The notes below the pieces were generated by a model, which did not search any database, was not told the DNA's origin, and saw nothing but the letters and a program-made list of their open reading frames with translations. Of a stretch of 5,654 bases of DNA, positions 5,322-5,654 are shown piece after piece. A program made the translations under genes and the position numbers. Origin of the DNA: Lachnospiraceae bacterium UBA1201 (GTDB taxonomy: Bacteria > Bacillota > Clostridia > Lachnospirales > Lachnospiraceae); the NCBI GenBank assembly GCA_002309675.1, contig DBXX01000074.1:1-5654 (forward strand), written 5' to 3'. The first letter of the stretch is position 1; the number at the start of each line of letters is the position of its first letter.

Positions 5322-5348
5322 CTATCGGGAACGTATCGTTCCTGATAG
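5322..5348. promoter_or_regulatory. LexA-type palindromic operator
   Basis: The 27-bp site is symmetric: outer arms CTATC and GATAG, inner arms GGAACG and CGTTCC, a 3-bp centre, and one non-matching base in each arm. Eleven of twelve possible arm pairs match in mirror image. It lies between the -10 box and the ribosome binding site of the lexA-like gene and covers the predicted transcript start near 5346, where bound repressor would block transcription. The core is GAAC-N5-GTTC, one base longer than the GAAC-N4-GTTC box known for Bacillus LexA. Confidence 0.8.
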
Positions 5349-5352
5349 ATTT

Positions 5353-5380
5353 ATTATAGTACATCCCGGGAAAATATCAA
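5353..5380 (-). promoter_or_regulatory. sigma-A promoter of the lexA-like operon
   Basis: TTGATA (5375-5380) and a perfect TATAAT (5353-5358) on the minus strand are 16 nt apart. The start point would fall near 5346, inside the operator. The promoter lies just after the terminator at 5395-5427, so the operon is insulated from transcription from the right. Confidence 0.8.
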
Positions 5381-5394
5381 GGGGAAAATGGGAT

Positions 5395-5427
5395 AAAAAA
5401 AAGTGGCGGCACCATTTGGTGCCGCCA
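5395..5427 (-). terminator. intrinsic terminator for leftward transcript
   Basis: TGGCGGCACC (5404-5413) and GGTGCCGCCA (5418-5427) form a perfect 10-bp GC-rich stem with a 4-nt loop. On the minus strand it is followed by C and then a run of eight T (plus-strand A at 5395-5402), the textbook intrinsic terminator. It ends either a gene beyond the right edge or a small RNA begun near 5472. Confidence 0.9.
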
Positions 5428-5472
5428 TGGAATTTAGTTTTGCATTTGACTATGTGAACAAACAGTTTCGAC
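5395..5472 (-). ncRNA. candidate small RNA of about 78 nt
   Basis: TGCTAAAAT on the minus strand (TAAAAT 5479-5484, TG 5486-5487) is an extended -10 box, with TTTATA (5502-5507) as a moderate -35 at 17 nt. Transcription would start near 5472 and stop at the strong terminator, giving a short RNA ending in the GC hairpin. The enclosed frame MSKLFVHIVKCK has no ribosome binding site and runs through the terminator, so coding is unlikely. The terminator alone could instead serve an upstream gene. Confidence 0.22.
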
Positions 5473-5591
5473 ATACTGATTTTAGCACATTTTTCGGGCC
5501 TTATAAAGGGGTATTTCCTAAGAATAAACTCTCAAAAACGCCTCTCAGCCCATTTTTCATGGTTCAAACGGAATTTACTTTTTCATTTGAC
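5427..5591. repeat. imperfect 24-bp direct repeat
   Basis: Positions 5427-5450 and 5568-5591 match at 21 of 24 bases (common core GGAATTTA, then TTTT, then CATTTGAC) and are spaced 141 nt apart. The three differences are all non-synonymous in the plus-strand frame that spans both copies, so the likeness looks like DNA-level rather than protein-level conservation. The left copy overlaps the terminator by one base. This could be a tandem duplication, recombination footprints of a small element, or paired binding sites. Confidence 0.6.
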
Positions 5592-5654
5592 ATTTTCTCC
5601 CACGCCGCCCAATGACAAATAGCTCTGCTTCTGCCATTCCTTTTTGAACAGGCA
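5428..5654. other. right-edge stretch without a convincing gene
   Basis: All three minus-strand frames are open at the right edge, with stops at 5583-5585, 5564-5566 and about 5579. The tail of a leftward gene could therefore end here, but no frame is recognisable. The plus-strand frame at 5403-5615 starts with GTG inside the minus-strand terminator, has no ribosome binding site and is composed mainly of Phe, Ser and Lys, so it is not called. The stretch contains the direct repeat and the possible small-RNA promoter. Confidence 0.5.

Noticed and set aside
4384..5457. 357-codon plus-strand open frame opposite the zinc-ribbon and lexA-like genes
   Set aside because: It runs antisense to genes with clear domains, promoters and ribosome binding sites. 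It has no ribosome binding site, crosses the lexA operator, promoter and terminator, and its His/Arg/Ser-rich product resembles nothing recognisable.
1..5654. CRISPR array, tRNA, rRNA, IS element or defence-gene cluster
   Set aside because: There are no regularly spaced identical repeats, no tRNA-like cloverleaf, and no transposase or integrase signatures; the one direct repeat has just two copies.

Overview
The window reads as chromosomal DNA of a low-to-moderate GC Gram-positive, most likely a gut-type member of the Clostridia (Lachnospiraceae or Ruminococcaceae). This rests on strong purine-rich ribosome binding sites, near-consensus sigma-A promoters (TTGAnn / TATAAT, often with an extended TGn), a DUF6273-type lipoprotein, and a LexA-like repressor. 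All supported genes are transcribed leftward (minus strand). No IS element, CRISPR array, rRNA or tRNA was seen.

Layout from right to left, in the direction of transcription. At 5428-5654 is a stretch with no convincing gene, carrying a 24-bp imperfect direct repeat and a possible small-RNA promoter, closed by a clear intrinsic terminator (5395-5427). Next is a LexA-like self-cleaving repressor (4687-5307) with its own promoter and a large, near-perfect palindromic operator lying between the -10 box and the start codon. It is followed by a 71-residue two-CxxC zinc-ribbon protein (4413-4628) and a 115-residue XRE-family regulator with an N-terminal CxxC knuckle (4051-4398). These three genes look like one autoregulated operon. 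Then comes a DUF6273 lipoprotein (3168-3869) behind an extended -10 promoter.

Next is a large membrane-anchored surface protein of unknown function (525-2852; signal peptide, about 640-residue ectodomain, Thr/Glu/Pro stalk, C-terminal membrane anchor). Its promoter has a perfect 10-bp dyad flanking the -35 box, and upstream of it are four 10/11-nt-phased TGTTAC-like repeats of the type bound by OmpR/PhoB-family response regulators. At the left end, 1-524 holds a weak hairpin, a decayed short reading frame, a promoter with another dyad, a possible 27-residue micro-ORF, and a strong promoter with a 10-bp dyad driving a gene cut by the window edge (possibly Fic family).

The unifying theme is regulation. 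Four of the leftward promoters carry sizeable dyads on or beside their core elements. The LexA-like gene combines a C-G cleavage site, a divergent recognition helix and a GAAC-N5-GTTC operator, rather than the GAAC-N4-GTTC known from Bacillus. No complete novel system is proven. The best candidates for new biology are this repressor/zinc-ribbon/XRE operon and the response-regulated surface protein.
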